A stretch of 53,888 bases of DNA from positions 1 through 53,888 of the forward strand of contig NZ_WSFU01000108.1 of the NCBI RefSeq assembly GCF_016820635.1, read 5' to 3'. Origin of the DNA: Anaeromonas gelatinilytica. GTDB taxonomy: Bacteria > Bacillota > Clostridia > Tissierellales > SIT17. The position numbers were made by a program, and so were the translations under genes. How positions within the stretch are numbered: the first letter of the stretch is position 1; every line of letters starts with the position of its first letter. Positions 18,180 to 26,951 of this stretch are shown here, in pieces. Below the pieces are notes generated by a model, which saw only the letters and a program-made list of their open reading frames with translations, was not told where the DNA came from and did not search any database.

Positions 18180-20360
18180 CTATTCTATCTTAAATTCCTT
18201 AACTATATCGACTAATTCATCTGCCATTTCATCTAATTTATCTGCTAATTCTTCAACATGCTCGATTGCTGATTGTTGTTCTTCTGCACTGGCTAAAACT
18301 GTTTGAGTTCCAGCTCCAGTTTCCTGAGATACTGCACTTACTATATTTACACTTTTTTCTACTTCCTTCATACCTTTAGTTAATCCCTCTACTATACTAG
18401 AGAATTTTTCTACTATCTCATTTACTCTATTAGTTTCTTCTTTAATATTTTCAAAAGAATCTGTAGCCTTATTAATTACTTCTGTTCCCTTATTTACTTC
18501 TACAATGCTATCATCCATTGATGTAGTAACATATTCTGTTTCTTTTTGTATATTATTAAGAATATTCACTATATCCTTGGATGCATTTCCTGTTTGCTCG
18601 GCTAATTTTCTTATTTCATCAGCTACTACTGTAAATCCTCTACCGGCTTCTCCTGCTCTTGCTGCTTCAATTGCTGCATTAAGGGCTAGGAGATTAGTTT
18701 GATTTGATATATTATCTATAAATGTTATTATTTTTCCTATTTCTTTCATTTCACCTGTTAATTCAGATATTTGAACTGAAGCATTTTCTACTTTCTCAAC
18801 TATATTAGATATAGCTGTCTGAGCATCATTTATATGTATAGTTCCCTTATATGCCATATCTGTAGCTTGTAATGACGCTTCTTTAATATCTTTAACTCTA
18901 TTTTCTACATCTTTCATCTCCTCTGACATATTTCCAATAATTTGAGTAGAATTTTCAACACTTTCTATCTGATTTTCCGCTCCTGCTGAAACCTGTTGTG
19001 CTACTGATGAAATTTCTTCTGATGCCTTTACTGTAAGATCTGAACGTTCTTTTAACTCTTTTATCGAATCTTTTACATTATTTGAAGCAATATTTACTTT
19101 TTTAATGACTCTTGTAAGAGAATCTACCATATTTCCAAAAGATCCTTGTAATAGACCTATTTCATTCTTAGATGTTGTCTTTATTTTTTCGGTCATATCT
19201 CCTTCTTTAATTCTATGGGCACTTTTTGCTAAACTTATAATTGGCTTTGCAAACACCCTTGCTATTACTGATGTTAATATAGCTATTATTAATCCTGCTA
19301 TAAGGGTTATTATACTGGTTCTTTTAAGCGCCGCCGCTGCATTTTCTTCTATTTCTGATACATCTTGCTCTACAACTATTCCCCAATCAGTAAATTCTAC
19401 ATTTGTATAAGCACCTATAACTTCCTCATTATTTTCATTTTCATAAGTAGCTACATCAGTATTTCCATCAGTAGCTTTTATTGCTCCATGATTACCGTTA
19501 TCAGAAGCATTATGCCTATTTAAGACCTTATTTTCAAAATCTTTATGTCCAATAACAATACCTGTTCTATCCACTATATATGCTAAACCGGTATCTCCAA
19601 TCTTTTGAGATTCAGATATATTACTTAATTCATTCACATCTAATTTAGCAGCAATAACTCCTTTAGTCTTTCCTATTAAATTCTCCATAGGAAGAGATAT
19701 CATTACCCCAGGCTTACTAGTCGCTTCATCTATGAATGAATCAGACACATATCTTTCACCACTCTTTGCCTTTACAAAATATAATTCATTCGATAAATTT
19801 TGACTCATTTCTTTAGTTCCCTGTATTAAATCTCCCTCTGTATCTATGACATAAATATCCTCTATGGCTTCATTTTCATCTCTTACCCTTCTTATCTTAT
19901 TTGCTATATCCTGCTTTTCCATTTCTGTAAAATCATTAGATAATGATAATGCTTCCACAGCAGAAAATGAATTAGTTATCATATAATTCACTTGATTTGA
20001 TATAGATTTTGCAATTGTTAAATTAGATTCTTTAACCATATCCATCATGTTTGTTTTTTCAAATCGATAATTAATAATTCCGACTATTAACATTGGTATT
20101 AATGCTAATACAAGAACAATTCCTATTAACTGATTTCTTATCTTATGTTTTGTACTAAATGTTTCATCTCCATCCCTATTATCCTTCTTGGACTCTTTAT
20201 TCCTTTTAATTTTAAAGAGTCCTTTATTTTCTTGTTTGAATATGTCCTTTTTCTCTTTTAACTTTTTAAGAAACTTAAAATTCTTTTTACTCTTTTGAAT
20301 ATTTTTCTTCACACCTTTAAGTTTAAAAAATTTCTTTTTCATCCCATCATTCAATTGCAT
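18180..20360 (-). CDS. Methyl-accepting chemotaxis protein (dCache sensor)
   Basis: Transmembrane chemoreceptor, 726 residues. The first 70 residues are a cytoplasmic tail very rich in lysine, which is unusual. Then come TM1 (about 76-98), an extracellular double-Cache-like sensor (about 100-340) with [22 protein letters not shown]2 (about 345-370), a HAMP domain, and a signalling domain with the conserved tip [20 protein letters not shown]. It passes ligand signals to CheA/CheW and so controls the flagella encoded further along. The start is uncertain: AGGGGG sits one base from the first ATG, and an alternative begins at the sixth codon after it. The ligand is unknown. Confidence 0.9.
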   Translation of the reverse strand: MQLNDGMKKKFFKLKGVKKNIQKSKKNFKFLKKLKEKKDIFKQENKGLFKIKRNKESKKDNRDGDETFSTKHKIRNQLIGIVLVLALIPMLIVGIINYRFEKTNMMDMVKESNLTIAKSISNQVNYMITNSFSAVEALSLSNDFTEMEKQDIANKIRRVRDENEAIEDIYVIDTEGDLIQGTKEMSQNLSNELYFVKAKSGERYVSDSFIDEATSKPGVMISLPMENLIGKTKGVIAAKLDVNELSNISESQKIGDTGLAYIVDRTGIVIGHKDFENKVLNRHNASDNGNHGAIKATDGNTDVATYENENNEEVIGAYTNVEFTDWGIVVEQDVSEIEENAAAALKRTSIITLIAGLIIAILTSVIARVFAKPIISLAKSAHRIKEGDMTEKIKTTSKNEIGLLQGSFGNMVDSLTRVIKKVNIASNNVKDSIKELKERSDLTVKASEEISSVAQQVSAGAENQIESVENSTQIIGNMSEEMKDVENRVKDIKEASLQATDMAYKGTIHINDAQTAISNIVEKVENASVQISELTGEMKEIGKIITFIDNISNQTNLLALNAAIEAARAGEAGRGFTVVADEIRKLAEQTGNASKDIVNILNNIQKETEYVTTSMDDSIVEVNKGTEVINKATDSFENIKEETNRVNEIVEKFSSIVEGLTKGMKEVEKSVNIVSAVSQETGAGTQTVLASAEEQQSAIEHVEELADKLDEMADELVDIVKEFKIE

Positions 20361-20486
20361 ACCCCCTAACCTATAATGTCTATAATTTTCGTTCTATTAA
20401 GAATTCTATAAATTTTCTGTTAATCCTTCTTTCTTTTTTTTAAATCTAATTATTTTATCGAAATAACTTGAATAAATACAAAAATA

Positions 20487-20512
20487 AGACTAAAGGCTTA
20501 GTCCTCTAGTCT
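20487..20512 (-). terminator. Intrinsic terminator of prfB
   Basis: AGACTA and TAGTCT with an inner AGG/CCT form a stem around the prfB stop, followed on the minus strand by TATTTTTG. The region from here to 20360 carries the chemoreceptor promoter, which I cannot place with confidence. Confidence 0.65.
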
Positions 20513-21613
20513 CATTTTTTGTATTTTAAATATTCATTTATAAATTTATCTATATCTCCATTCATTACCTTATCCGTATTTCCTTCTTCTACATTAGTTC
20601 TATGATCCTTTACTAAATTATACGGATGAAATATATAAGATCTTATCTGTGAACCCCAAGCTATCTGATTATAATTACCTTGGATATCTTCTATTTTTTC
20701 CTTTTGTTCCATTTCTTTAATCTCAATAAGTTTAGCCTGCAACATTTTCATCGCTGTAGCCTTATTACTATGTTGAGATCTTTCATTCTGACACTGTACT
20801 ACCACTCCAGTGGGTATATGAGTTATCCTTATAGCAGAATCTGTAGTATTTACATGTTGTCCTCCTGCTCCACTAGCTCTATATGTGTCTATTCTAATAT
20901 CACTATTACTTATTTCAATTTCCACATCATCATCTAATTCGGGAATAACATCCACTGATGCGAATGAAGTATGTCTTCTTCCAGAAGAATCAAATGGAGA
21001 TATTCTAACTAAGCGATGAACCCCTTTTTCACTCTTAAGATATCCATAGGCATTCTTTCCCTCTATAGAAAGAGTTACAGATTTTATACCAGCCTCTGTA
21101 TCGGGAAGTATATCTAAAGTACTTATTTTATACCCCTTTCTTTCTGCCCATCTATTATACATTCTCAAAAGCATTTCAGCCCAATCCTGAGCTTCTACCC
21201 CTCCTGCTCCTGGATGTATAGAAAGTATTGCATTATTACTGTCATAATCACCATTTAACAGTGTCTTTATCCTAAATTCTTCCAAACGATTCTCTATTTC
21301 TTTTCTTTTTGCTTCTATATCAGCTAATAAGTTCTTTTCTTCTTCTTCTTCAACTAATATTAACAATACTTCTAAATCATCTATCTCTTCTGATAAATTT
21401 TTATATTCATCTAACTTTTCTTTTGCCTCATTAGATTTTTGTATTATTTCTTGAGCTTTAACATTATCATCCCAAAAATCTGATTTCGACATTTTCTCTT
21501 CAAATTCTTCTAATCGTTTCTTTAAAGAAGGTAAGTCAAAGAGACACACCTACCTCATCAAGTTTCTTTCTAAAAGAGTCAACTACTCCATTATACTTTT
21601 CTAACTCTAACAT
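20512..21613 (-). CDS. prfB: Peptide chain release factor 2, with programmed +1 frameshift
   Basis: RF2 reads stop codons UAA and UGA and releases the finished peptide. The gene starts at the ATG at 21613 behind GGAGAG, runs 25 codons to CTT, meets an in-frame TGA (21536-21538), and continues in the +1 frame from GAC to 20512. The joined protein is 366 residues, the normal RF2 length. The stop-recognition motif SPF (RISPFDSSGRRHTSFASV) and the catalytic GGQ (YRASGAGGQHVNTTDSAIR) are present. Annotated without the shift, the gene would look truncated at its 5' end. It lies 10 bases after secA, probably as an operon. Confidence 0.95.
21535..21541 (-). promoter_or_regulatory. RF2 +1 frameshift site CTTTGAC
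   Basis: CTT TGA C at codon 25-26 of prfB matches the canonical RF2 recoding site, where tRNA-Leu slips from CUU to UUU when RF2 is scarce. An AGGTG stretch about ten bases upstream could act as the stimulatory internal Shine-Dalgarno element. Confidence 0.9.
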
Positions 21614-21623
21614 TTAATCTCTC

Positions 21624-24362
21624 CTATCTACCACAACATTTTTTATATTTCTTACCACTGCCACAGGGACAAGGATCATTTCTACCTATTTTTTTGCCTT
21701 TAACTACAGTTTTTTGTACTTGATTCTCTTTATTACCATGACTAGAACTAGTAACTTTAGCTACTCTTTCTCTTTCTATTTTCTCCGCTGGTTGTAAGTT
21801 ATATAAATGTTTTACTGTATCCAACTGAATATTTTTTATCATTTCATTAAACATATCAAAACCTTCTACTTGATATGCTCTTACTGGGTCTTCATTTCCC
21901 ATAGCTCTAAGATTAATGCCCTGTCTTAATTGATCCATTGCATCTATATGATCCATCCATTTTCTATCTACTACCTTAAGAAGTACAACTCTCTCCAATT
22001 CTCTTAACTGTTCTTCCCCTACTTCCTTTTCCTTCGCTTCATATTTTCCTTTGGCTATTTCTTTTAACATTTCACACAAGTCTTCTTTAGTCAAAGACTC
22101 TTTATCGTCTATTTGAAGACCTTCTTCAGAAAGAAATATAGGTAATAAATAGTCTTCTATACCTTGATAATCCCATTCTTCTGGATACTTGCTATTAGTC
22201 GTATATATATCAACTACACCATCAATTGTCTCATTTACCATACCTTGAACATAATCTCTCATGTTCTCTCCTTCAAGCACCTTTTTTCTCTGCTCATATA
22301 TTACTTCTCTTTGCTTATTCATTACATCATCATATTGTAATACATGTTTTCTAATAGAAAAGTTCTTACTCTCTACCTTCCTCTGAGCAGATTCAATGGA
22401 CTTATTTAATAGTTTATGTTCTAAGGGTTCATCATCAGGCATGCCTAATGAATCTACTATTCCTTTCATTCTTTCACTACCAAACAACCTCATTAAATCA
22501 TCTTCTAATGATATAAAGAATAAAGATGATCCAGGATCTCCTTGACGACCAGAACGTCCCCTTAACTGATTGTCAATACGTCTTGATTCATGTCGCTCTG
22601 TACCTATTATATGAAGTCCTCCAGCTTCTAATACATTATTTTGTTCATCTTTAGTCTCTTCTTTATACTTTTGAAGAAGTTTATTATATACTTCTTTTGC
22701 TGCAATTACTTCCTCATCATCTCTATCTATATGACTATCTGCTAAGGCTATTATACGATCTGAATAACCTTTTTTCTTCATCGCTGACTTAGCCATAAAT
22801 TCAGGATTACCTCCTAAAACAATATCAGTACCACGACCAGCCATATTTGTAGCTATAGTAACTGCACCATACCTTCCTGCCTGAGCTACTATCTCTGCCT
22901 CCCTCTCATGTTGCTTAGCATTTAGTACTTCATGTTTTATTCCTTGCTTTTTAAGCAATTTACTCAAAATCTCGGAATTTTCTATACTAATAGTCCCAAC
23001 TAATATTGGTTGACCATTAGAATGTCTTTTCTTTATTTCCTCAACTATAGCTTTAAACTTCACTTCTATACTTTTATATATTAAATCAGATTTATCTTCT
23101 CTAATTACTGGTTTATTTGTAGGGATCTCTACTACATTCATATTATATATATGCTCAAATTCTTCTTCTTCTGTTTTAGCAGTACCAGTCATTCCGGATA
23201 GCTTATTATACATTCTAAAGAAATTTTGGAATGTAATAGTGGCTAAAGTCTTTGATTCTCTCTTCACATCTAAACTTTCCTTAGCCTCTATCGCTTGATG
23301 AAGACCATCAGAGTATCTTCTACCAAACATAAGTCTTCCGGTAAAATTATCAACTATAATTACTTCTCCATCCTTTACTACATAGTCCTTATCTTTAAAC
23401 ATTATATTTTGAGCTTTTAATGCTTGATTTATATGATGACTTAATTCCATATTTTCTGCATCAGCTAAATTTTCTATTCCAAAGAAATCCTCAGCCTTTT
23501 TTACACCCTTTTCTGATAATGTTACAGTCTTAGCTTTTTCATCTATGGTAAAATCCATCTTTTCTTCCTTCATTTCTCGAACAAATGGATCTTTTTTCTT
23601 TTCACTTTCCTCTATTACTCTTCCCTTTAATGTTCTTGCAAAATTATCAGAAGCTCTATATAATTCTGTGGGTTTATCTCCCTGTCCAGATATTATTAGA
23701 GGAGTTCTAGCTTCATCTATAAGGATACTGTCTACCTCATCTATCACGGCGTAATTAAGGTCCCTTTGAACCATTTCCTTTTTATATATAACCATATTAT
23801 CTTTTAGGTAATCAAAACCATATTCATTATTAGTTCCATAGGTAATATCTGCATTATAAGCTTTTCTTCTATCCTCTACACTTAGACCATGAACTATTAC
23901 TCCTGTAGTTAAACCCAAAAAATTATATAATTTACTCATAGTTTCCCCTTGGAATGAAGCAAGATAATCATTCACTGTAACTAAATGAGCTCCCTTTCCT
24001 TCCAGAGCATTTAGATATAAAGGCATTGAAGCAACATATGTTTTACCTTCTCCAGTTTTCATCTCAGCAATATTTCCTTCATGAAGGACTATTCCACCTA
24101 ATAATTGTACTCTATATGGTCTTAAGCCTAAAACCCTGACAGAGGCCTCCCTTACTACTGCAAAAGCCTCCACTAATATATCATCCAATGTTTCTCCATT
24201 AGCTAATCTATTTTTAAATTCTTTTGTTTTCCCTTGTAATTCTTTGTCATTTAACTTTTTCATATCTGGTTCTAAGGCTTCTATTTTATCCAACAATGGA
24301 TTCAGTCTCTTTATCTCTCTATTACTATACGTACCAAATATTTTTTCAAATATTCTTTTCAT
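21624..24362 (-). CDS. secA: Preprotein translocase ATPase SecA
   Basis: Motor ATPase that drives proteins through SecYEG at the membrane. The 912-residue protein has Walker A ([20 protein letters not shown]), the DEVD-type box ([20 protein letters not shown]), the preprotein-binding domain and helicase motifs ending [15 protein letters not shown], and a C-terminal zinc finger [13 protein letters not shown]. Length and domain order are normal. The start ATG follows GAAGGGTGG. It is followed closely by prfB, a common Firmicutes arrangement. Confidence 0.97.
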   Translation of the reverse strand: MKRIFEKIFGTYSNREIKRLNPLLDKIEALEPDMKKLNDKELQGKTKEFKNRLANGETLDDILVEAFAVVREASVRVLGLRPYRVQLLGGIVLHEGNIAEMKTGEGKTYVASMPLYLNALEGKGAHLVTVNDYLASFQGETMSKLYNFLGLTTGVIVHGLSVEDRRKAYNADITYGTNNEYGFDYLKDNMVIYKKEMVQRDLNYAVIDEVDSILIDEARTPLIISGQGDKPTELYRASDNFARTLKGRVIEESEKKKDPFVREMKEEKMDFTIDEKAKTVTLSEKGVKKAEDFFGIENLADAENMELSHHINQALKAQNIMFKDKDYVVKDGEVIIVDNFTGRLMFGRRYSDGLHQAIEAKESLDVKRESKTLATITFQNFFRMYNKLSGMTGTAKTEEEEFEHIYNMNVVEIPTNKPVIREDKSDLIYKSIEVKFKAIVEEIKKRHSNGQPILVGTISIENSEILSKLLKKQGIKHEVLNAKQHEREAEIVAQAGRYGAVTIATNMAGRGTDIVLGGNPEFMAKSAMKKKGYSDRIIALADSHIDRDDEEVIAAKEVYNKLLQKYKEETKDEQNNVLEAGGLHIIGTERHESRRIDNQLRGRSGRQGDPGSSLFFISLEDDLMRLFGSERMKGIVDSLGMPDDEPLEHKLLNKSIESAQRKVESKNFSIRKHVLQYDDVMNKQREVIYEQRKKVLEGENMRDYVQGMVNETIDGVVDIYTTNSKYPEEWDYQGIEDYLLPIFLSEEGLQIDDKESLTKEDLCEMLKEIAKGKYEAKEKEVGEEQLRELERVVLLKVVDRKWMDHIDAMDQLRQGINLRAMGNEDPVRAYQVEGFDMFNEMIKNIQLDTVKHLYNLQPAEKIERERVAKVTSSSHGNKENQVQKTVVKGKKIGRNDPCPCGSGKKYKKCCGR

Positions 24363-24426
24363 TTATTTACCACCCTTCATAGTTAACCTATCTTATAATT
24401 TTATCACTAATAGACTTTCTATACAA

Positions 24427-24457
24427 ATGGGACATGGGGACGGTTCTCGTGTCCCAT
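24427..24457. repeat. REP-like palindromic element remnant
   Basis: ATGGGACA at 24427-24434 pairs with TGTCCCAT at 24450-24457 around a GC-rich middle (TGGGGACGGTTCTCG). From memory, this near-palindrome, related to GGGACAC...GTGTCCC, recurs in many clostridial genomes near REP-associated tyrosine transposase genes. Its base composition differs sharply from its surroundings. Only one copy is present here. Confidence 0.55.
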
Positions 24458-24480
24458 TATTCGACAAGAATCAACAAAAA

Positions 24481-24506
24481 AGATAAACAGTATATACTGT
24501 TTATCT
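24481..24506 (-). terminator. Intrinsic terminator of the DUF5317 gene
   Basis: Perfect 26-base palindrome spanning the stop codon of the DUF5317 gene, followed on the minus strand by TTTTTTG. Confidence 0.85.
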
Positions 24507-25082
24507 GCCAAAGCCAAAACTCATTTTTCTATCTAATCCTTTATCAGTCATAGAAGTTTCTATAAATACAAATAGTCCTAAAGCTATTAAAAAATCTCCT
24601 ATACTGAATACAGCAGGAAAAGGAAAATATTCTGAAATAGCAATAGTTTGTGCTAATACAGGAAAATGAATATTCTCTGTTAAACTAGTAAATAGCCTAA
24701 GTTCTCCTGATTGAAGCAATTGCACGGTTTCACTCATTCCTGCCAACTCTAAAGCCTTTATTGATACCGGCATATTTCCACTATTCATAATAAATACAAA
24801 GAAATTTAATGCACTTCCTATCAAAACTATTATTAGAGGTATATTTCTAATATTTATTAAAATACCTATAAACAATAATATATAGGATGCAATATAGATT
24901 TCATCCATATAATCAGAAATTAATTTTATATCACTATTTCCAAAAAATATTATTACATATTGAAGAATTAATGCCAATATAAATATACCTAAATATTTGA
25001 AATTTAAATTTCCTAATCTCCTTAACTTCCCACCTTTAAGCCAACCAACTATAATGGCAAGTATTAAAAATATCCAAATCAT
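24501..25082 (-). CDS. DUF5317-family membrane protein
   Basis: Uncharacterised membrane protein of 193 residues with about five to six hydrophobic segments. Recognisable family features are the start WIFLILAIIVGWLKGGKLRR, the central FFVFIMNSGNMPVSIKALEL and the C-terminal FPAVFSIGDFLIALGLFVFI. I recall this pattern as DUF5317, common in Clostridia; no function is known. It starts behind GGAGG and is transcribed alone, between hpf and secA, with its own terminator. Confidence 0.75.
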   Translation of the reverse strand: MIWIFLILAIIVGWLKGGKLRRLGNLNFKYLGIFILALILQYVIIFFGNSDIKLISDYMDEIYIASYILLFIGILINIRNIPLIIVLIGSALNFFVFIMNSGNMPVSIKALELAGMSETVQLLQSGELRLFTSLTENIHFPVLAQTIAISEYFPFPAVFSIGDFLIALGLFVFIETSMTDKGLDRKMSFGFGR

Positions 25083-25284
25083 TTGACTAAACCTCCCTGA
25101 ATTTTCTATCTCTATCTACTATTAATTCTATATATATATCAAATATCCTTCTTTTAAATTTGAGATAATATTATACACTTTTTTCCATAAAATTTAATTA
25201 TAAATATATATTAAAATACGAATATTATAAAAAATAATTATTTATATTACAATGTAGTTATGAATATATAATAAAATATAAACA

Positions 25285-25379
25285 ATGAATGAAGGCTTTG
25301 AGTATTTTGTTAAGGAAATCCCGTGAATGAAAGGAAAAAATTCGTTAAGAAATTTGAACTCAAAAAATAAATAAACCTT
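25285..25379. other. Candidate structured RNA or repeat element downstream of hpf
   Basis: Within the 376-base gap between the DUF5317 gene and hpf, AAGG (25292) can pair with CCTT (25376-25379) and TTTGAGT (25297-25303) with ACTCAAA, enclosing about 60 bases. Inside are two imperfect direct repeats: GAATGAAGG...GTTAAGGAAAT and GAATGAAAGG...GTTAAGAAATT. No ORF fits. The GC content is higher than the flanks. Family unknown; the rest of the gap (25083-25284) is plain AT-rich sequence. Confidence 0.4.
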
Positions 25380-25419
25380 AGAAATTATAAAAACCCAACA
25401 ATATATTTATTCACATAGT

Positions 25420-25449
25420 AAAAGGTAAAGAAATCTTTCTTCACCTTTT
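25420..25449 (-). terminator. Intrinsic terminator of hpf
   Basis: AAAAGGT and ACCTTTT close a stem extended by AAGAAA/TTTCTT just after the hpf stop; the minus-strand 3' side ends in CCTTTT. Confidence 0.7.
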
Positions 25450-25458
25450 AAGTATATT

Positions 25459-25989
25459 TTAAATTTCAGGTTCAATCAACCCATAATTTCCATCTTTTCT
25501 TTTATATATAACATTTGTTTCATTAGTATCTGCATGTTTATATACGAAGAAATTATGTCCTAATAATTCCATCTGTAATATAGCTTCCTCATCATCCATT
25601 GGTTTCATTGCAAATTTCTTTGTCTTTACAATTTTAGGTTCATCATCTTCATCTTCTTTATATTCTGGAATATTTTCAAACCTTATAGTTCTACCATTAT
25701 TTTTTCTTCTTTCTAATTTAGTCTTATGCTTTCTAATTTGTCTTTCTAATAAATCTACCACCTTATCAATAGATGTATACATGTCTTCTGTTTCTTCCTC
25801 TGCACGTATTATAGCACTTGAAAAGGGAACACTTACCTCTATTATCTGTCTATTCTTTTCTACAGTCATCGTAACCTTTACTCTAGCGCCTTTTTGAAAA
25901 AATTTATCTAGCTTGTCTAACTTCCTATTCACCGTTTCTCTAAGTCCTTCTGTTACCTGCATATTTTTTCCACTAATAATAATGTCCAT
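25459..25989 (-). CDS. hpf: Ribosome hibernation-promoting factor, long form
   Basis: Long-form HPF (RaiA/YvyD family), 176 residues, which binds 70S ribosomes and dimerises them to 100S when growth slows. The N-terminal domain starts MDIIISGKNMQVTEGLRETV and continues through KVTMTVEKNRQIIEVSVPF; a charged linker (about 95-120) joins a C-terminal dimerisation domain with KTKKFAMKPMDDEEAILQME and VIYKRKDGNYGLIEPEI. The ATG at 25989 was chosen, eight bases after AAGGGAG; a TTG six codons upstream overlaps that site. A GC-rich hairpin sits in its leader at 26021-26035. Confidence 0.93.
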   Translation of the reverse strand: MDIIISGKNMQVTEGLRETVNRKLDKLDKFFQKGARVKVTMTVEKNRQIIEVSVPFSSAIIRAEEETEDMYTSIDKVVDLLERQIRKHKTKLERRKNNGRTIRFENIPEYKEDEDDEPKIVKTKKFAMKPMDDEEAILQMELLGHNFFVYKHADTNETNVIYKRKDGNYGLIEPEI

Positions 25990-26020
25990 AAATTCAACTC
26001 CCTTCAATTTATATGAAGTA

Positions 26021-26035
26021 ATCGGCGAAGCCGAT
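26021..26035 (-). other. GC-rich hairpin in the hpf leader
   Basis: ATCGGC and GCCGAT form a 6-bp stem with a 3-base loop about 30 bases upstream of the hpf start codon, in otherwise AT-rich sequence. Possibly an mRNA stability or translation element. Confidence 0.4.
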
Positions 26036-26206
26036 CAAAAATGATAACTACTAAATATTTTATGAAGTTTATTATCTATATTAATACCCAATAAAAAAAT
26101 TTTTTAACATACAATTCAATATGTTTATTTAATATATTCGTATATCTTATCAATATATATCATTATATATCATTTTATGCAACCTATTGAATATTTATTT
26201 AAATTT

Positions 26207-26328
26207 TTATCCACATAATTTTTTCTGGATATGTGAATAAGTATAGGTGAAATCTGTGGATAATGTGTATAAGTTTGTGGATTACTGTTAATTAGTACAA
26301 GTTATTGTGTGGAAAAAGATGTGGAATA
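26207..26328. other. DnaA-box cluster
   Basis: Four perfect matches to TTATNCACA lie within 66 bases: TTATCCACA (26207-26215, plus), and on the minus strand TTATTCACA (26232-26240), TTATCCACA (26255-26263) and TTATACACA (26264-26272, abutting the previous). Weaker ones follow on the minus strand: TAATCCACA (26276-26284), TTTTCCACA (26308-26316) and TATTCCACA (26320-26328). Very AT-rich DNA lies on both sides (26040-26205 and 26330-26400). This is the content of the gene-free stretch 26036-26406. Confidence 0.75.
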
Positions 26329-26406
26329 TATGTTAATTTGATTTATAATATATCAACAATAGATTTTATTAATTTTTAGACAATTATATTTTATTTTATA
26401 TAAAAG

Positions 26407-26428
26407 AAGAGCAGAATATTCTACTCTT
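26407..26428 (+). terminator. Bidirectional-looking hairpin after the GNAT gene
   Basis: AAGAG, one base, AGAATATTCT, one base, CTCTT forms a hairpin beside the GNAT stop. The longest T run (eight) is on the plus strand, but the minus side also reads CTTCTTTTAT, so it may end the minus-strand transcript too. Confidence 0.6.
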
Positions 26429-26432
26429 TTTT

Positions 26433-26903
26433 TTACATCTTATATTCATGTTCTAATATAGATAATACTATCAATGATCTATAACCATTTTTACCCTTTT
26501 TTGATTCCCTTAACACACCTTCAATATTAAATCCTTCAGATAAATATAAAGCTAATCCTCTATGATTATCATCATAAACATCCAACCATAATCTATGACA
26601 TTTCTCTTTTTCAAAAGCTAATTTCTTTATTAATTTTATACTCTCTCTACCATAACCTTTACCCTTTTTATCGATTGCTATTCTTCTAAACTCTATAGAT
26701 TCATCTGCACCACCTATATTGTTTAGCAATACATATCCAACAATTAAATCATCCTCCTTAAGCTTTATAGTAATATGAATTTCACTAGAACTATTAATAG
26801 CTTCAAGATGTCTTTCTTTTGACCAAGAAAATACATATTTACTGTTTTCCTTATTTCTTTCAATTTCTATAATTCTATCCAAATCTTTTTTCTTTGTTTC
26901 CAC
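26433..26903 (-). CDS. GNAT-family N-acetyltransferase
   Basis: GNAT acyltransferase, 156 residues from a GTG start. The acetyl-CoA-binding motif A is IAIDKKGKGYGRESIKLIKK, followed by CHRLWLDVYDDNHRGLALYL, as in RimJ/SpeG-like members. The reading frame stays open upstream and encodes INSIVESERIVF, which looks like the usual family start; a ribosome site GAGGTG lies five bases before the ATC codon at 26937-26939, right after the stop of the transporter gene. Either a rare ATC start is used or the original start was lost. The substrate is unknown. Confidence 0.85.
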   Translation of the reverse strand: METKKKDLDRIIEIERNKENSKYVFSWSKERHLEAINSSSEIHITIKLKEDDLIVGYVLLNNIGGADESIEFRRIAIDKKGKGYGRESIKLIKKLAFEKEKCHRLWLDVYDDNHRGLALYLSEGFNIEGVLRESKKGKNGYRSLIVLSILEHEYKM

Positions 26904-26951
26904 AAATACTATTCTCTCTGACTCTACAATACTGTTGATATTATCACCTCA

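Noticed and set aside
20420-20475. Sigma-D promoter for the chemoreceptor
   Set aside because: TTCGATAA is present but no TAAA lies at the right distance.
24460-24467. Spo0A box (TTGTCGAA) upstream of secA
   Set aside because: A single 8-base match next to a REP-like element; likely part of that element, with no second box.
25285-25379. raiA RNA motif
   Set aside because: That motif lies upstream of the HPF gene; this element is downstream of it, and I could not match its known structure.
26036-26406. Calling the DnaA-box region the chromosomal origin oriC
   Set aside because: No dnaA, dnaN, rpmH or gyrase genes are near and gene direction does not switch; only a DnaA-box cluster is supported.
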